Positions 62,283 through 64,000 of a stretch of DNA of 64,000 bases are shown here, one piece after another. Within the stretch, counting starts at the first letter, position 1; each line of letters opens with the position of its first letter. The position numbers and the translations under genes are program-made. The stretch comes from Bin5 sp965220715. Lineage in GTDB: Bacteria; Chloroflexota; Anaerolineae; Caldilineales; Caldilineaceae. The notes below the pieces were generated by a model. That model had not been told where the DNA came from, did no database searches, and saw nothing but the letters and a program-made list of their open reading frames with translations. The DNA lies in contig OZ244843.1 in assembly GCA_965220715.1 (NCBI GenBank), positions 1,984,001-2,048,000 of the forward strand, read 5' to 3'.

Positions 62283-63557
62283 ATGACCGCCACCGCCAAA
62301 ATCACCGACGTCGAACGCATCCTCCTTGTCGTGCCCATGGTCGACCGCGTGCGCCGCGAAATGGAGCGCGCCAACATCCACCGCTGGTCCGAGTCCGAAA
62401 TCATTCGCCTCACCCTCGACGACGGCACCGTCGCCTACGGCGAAACCATCCAGAACTACACCTGGGGACGCGTGCCCGACACCGACCGCGTCATCGGCCG
62501 CTCACCCTTCGACTGTATGTGGGATGACTCACTCGGCGCCGGCCTGCAGATGGCGCTCTTCGACGCCGCTGGCAAAATCGCGGGCGTCCCTGTCTACCGC
62601 CTCCTCGGGCGCAAAGTGCGCGACTGGTGCCCCGTTTCCTTCTGGGACCACGATATGGGCCCGGCGGCCTACGAACAGGAAGCCAGAATCGCCGTCGAAC
62701 TGGGATTCACCTCCATCAAGATCAAGACCCGCCCCTGGCAAGATGTCTACGAGACCGTCAAGCGTATCAGCGACGCCACGCCCGCCTGGTTCCACATCGA
62801 CTGCGACTGGAACGACTTCCTGCTCGACGTATCCACCGCCGTTCCCGTCCTGCGCGAACTAGAAACCGATTTCCCCAAAATCTCGATCTGGGAGGGACCC
62901 ATCAAAGCCGATGATGTCGCCGGCAACCGCCTCCTGCGTGAAAAGGTGCGCACGCCCATCGCTCACCACTACGGCGGCGTGCCCGGCTCCGTCGCCATCC
63001 AGCAAGGCTACTGCGACGGTTTCGTCGTCGCAGGGGGCGTCTCAAATGTATTGCAGGCTGGCATCTCCGCCGCCACCGCCAACATGCCCTTCTTCCTGCA
63101 GATGGTCGGCACCGGCATCACCACCACCATGGCCCTGCATCTGGGCGCCGTGCTCAGCCACGCCCAGTGGCCCGCCATCAACTGCCATGAGCTCTACCAG
63201 CACAACCTGCTCGACCAGCGCATCCCCGTCGTCGGCGGCTACGCCCAGACCCCCGAAGCGCCGGGCCTGGGCATCACTCTCGACCAAGATGCCCTCGACA
63301 CCTATCGCGTCGATGTCGCCGATTTCAGCCTGCCCCGCCGCCTCATCCGCTACAGCCGCCCCAACGGCGTCCGCGTCTACTTCGCCGACTCCAGCTGGAG
63401 CCAAGGCTCCCGCATGTGGGACTACTGGCGCACCGCCAACCAGCCCATCTACGAGCGCGGCGTACAAACGACATATCTCGACGACGACGGCAGCGCCGAC
63501 TTCGCCGACCTCTACCGGCGCGCCCAGGATGCGCCCGTGCTTTCGCCGGCAACATAA
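62283..63557 (+). CDS. Mandelate racemase/muconate-lactonizing enzyme family protein (enolase superfamily)
   Basis: A 424-residue enolase-superfamily enzyme. The N-terminal capping domain includes WSESEIIRLTLDDGTVAYGE. The barrel has Lys146-x-Lys148 (SIKIKTRP), metal ligands Asp173 (HIDCDWN) and Glu204 (WEGPI), and a later segment AHHYGGVPGSV for the third ligand and possibly the general acid/base. Such enzymes abstract the proton alpha to a carboxylate, as in sugar-acid dehydratases and racemases. The exact reaction cannot be read from sequence. A Rid-family gene follows after 86 bases with the same orientation, suggesting a catabolic pair. Confidence 0.88.
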   Translation: MTATAKITDVERILLVVPMVDRVRREMERANIHRWSESEIIRLTLDDGTVAYGETIQNYTWGRVPDTDRVIGRSPFDCMWDDSLGAGLQMALFDAAGKIAGVPVYRLLGRKVRDWCPVSFWDHDMGPAAYEQEARIAVELGFTSIKIKTRPWQDVYETVKRISDATPAWFHIDCDWNDFLLDVSTAVPVLRELETDFPKISIWEGPIKADDVAGNRLLREKVRTPIAHHYGGVPGSVAIQQGYCDGFVVAGGVSNVLQAGISAATANMPFFLQMVGTGITTTMALHLGAVLSHAQWPAINCHELYQHNLLDQRIPVVGGYAQTPEAPGLGITLDQDALDTYRVDVADFSLPRRLIRYSRPNGVRVYFADSSWSQGSRMWDYWRTANQPIYERGVQTTYLDDDGSADFADLYRRAQDAPVLSPAT

Positions 63558-63643
63558 CGCATACGACCTACGCAGTTCCCATCTATCCGAATCACAGCCG
63601 CGCCGCAATACGCCGCGCGGGCAACAACCCACAGGAGTAAGAC

Positions 63644-64000
63644 GTGTCTTATCTGGCTAAACTAAAGGAAATGGGTTACGAACTCGAGAAGATCGACCTC
63701 GACGGCGGCAACTTGATGGCCGCAGTCCGTTCCGGCGACCATGTCTACGTCTCCGGCCAGGTCTCCCGCTTTGGCGATGAGGAAATCATGGGCAAGGTCG
63801 GGCAGGACCTGACCACCGAAGAAGGCTACCGCGCCGCGCAGCTCTGCGCGCTCGGCATCCTCCAGGCCGTCCACTCTATCGCCGGGCTGGACAACGTCCG
63901 CCAGGTCGTCAAGGTCTTCGGCATGGTCAACGTCGGCCCGGGCTTCAACGATACACCCTCGGTCATCCACGGCTGCAGTGAACTGTTCATCGACCTCTTC
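63644..64000 (+). CDS. Rid-family (YjgF/UK114-like) protein, partial at window end
   Basis: Starts at GTG 63644, with AGGAG eight bases upstream; 119 codons are visible before the window ends. The sequence MSYLAKLKEMGYELEKIDLDGGNL, SGDHVYVSGQVSRFG, GYRAAQLCALGILQAVHSIAGLDNVRQVVKVFGMVNVGPGFNDTPSVIHGCSELF matches the longer Rid subgroup of about 150 residues. RidA hydrolyses reactive enamine/imine intermediates. The Arg that binds the carboxylate in RidA should lie beyond the visible end. It follows the enolase-superfamily gene. Confidence 0.85.
   Translation, partial: MSYLAKLKEMGYELEKIDLDGGNLMAAVRSGDHVYVSGQVSRFGDEEIMGKVGQDLTTEEGYRAAQLCALGILQAVHSIAGLDNVRQVVKVFGMVNVGPGFNDTPSVIHGCSELFIDLF

Overview
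The window looks like a GC-rich chromosomal contig of a free-living or host-associated Chloroflexota bacterium, probably near the Caldilineaceae/Anaerolineae. That placement is inferred from gene content: an Opp-type transporter next to Gfo/Idh and MDR sugar-type oxidoreductases, RraA-like, CaiB/acyl-CoA dehydrogenase/MaoC, M81 and enolase-superfamily genes, a MetV-MetF pair and frequent GTG/TTG starts. It was not tested by phylogeny. No tRNA, rRNA, CRISPR array, prophage or transposase was seen.

Layout. 1-9.5 kb: end of sucD, acetyl-CoA synthetase, then leftward scpA behind a 1272-residue cell-wall protein (TIM barrel, Ig-like domain, three amidase-like domains) and a UvrD-like helicase. 9.7-14.3 kb: a thioredoxin-like lipoprotein with an in-frame UGA where the first active-site Cys should be, followed by a hairpin that fits the bacterial SECIS model; a spondin/LysM surface protein with Met/Asp-rich linkers; and a divergent OmpR-type two-component system. 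14.3-16.7 kb: an mrr restriction gene killed by an amber codon at its catalytic Lys, a ribbon-helix-helix gene and an orphan beta-sandwich-like gene. 16.8-25.6 kb: a leftward peptide/oligosaccharide ABC transporter operon with two oxidoreductases. 25.8-28.7 kb: a HEAT-repeat remnant, metF, metV and an RraA-like gene.

29.4-32.2 kb: ctpA, smpB and an Arm-family 16S rRNA methyltransferase homologue. 32.3-33.1 kb: a 44-bp tandem array. 33.2-36.9 kb: acyl-CoA dehydrogenase, CoA transferase, MaoC and GNAT. 37.1-43.7 kb: DUF2442 and a type I restriction operon (hsdR-hsdM-hsdS plus an unknown overlapping gene). 43.7-48.9 kb: a GxxExxY nuclease-like gene flanked by one repeat family that expands into a 107-bp satellite bracketing an acyl-CoA synthetase. 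49-51.2 kb: rplU-rpmA-rpmE-tdk, in which L21 and L31 carry repetitive acidic tails. 51.9-53.8 kb: a 92-bp tandem array related to the 44-bp one. 54.1-64 kb: carotenoid-type desaturase, M81 peptidase, thioredoxin-fold protein, SelA-like PLP enzyme, a duplicated 268-bp repeat element around a small membrane protein, a Phd/PIN toxin-antitoxin pair with a 28-bp perfect palindrome, an enolase-superfamily enzyme and a Rid-family protein cut by the window edge.

The strongest leads are the candidate selenoprotein, the association of a GxxExxY gene with expanding repeats, and several repeat families that sit exactly at stop codons.
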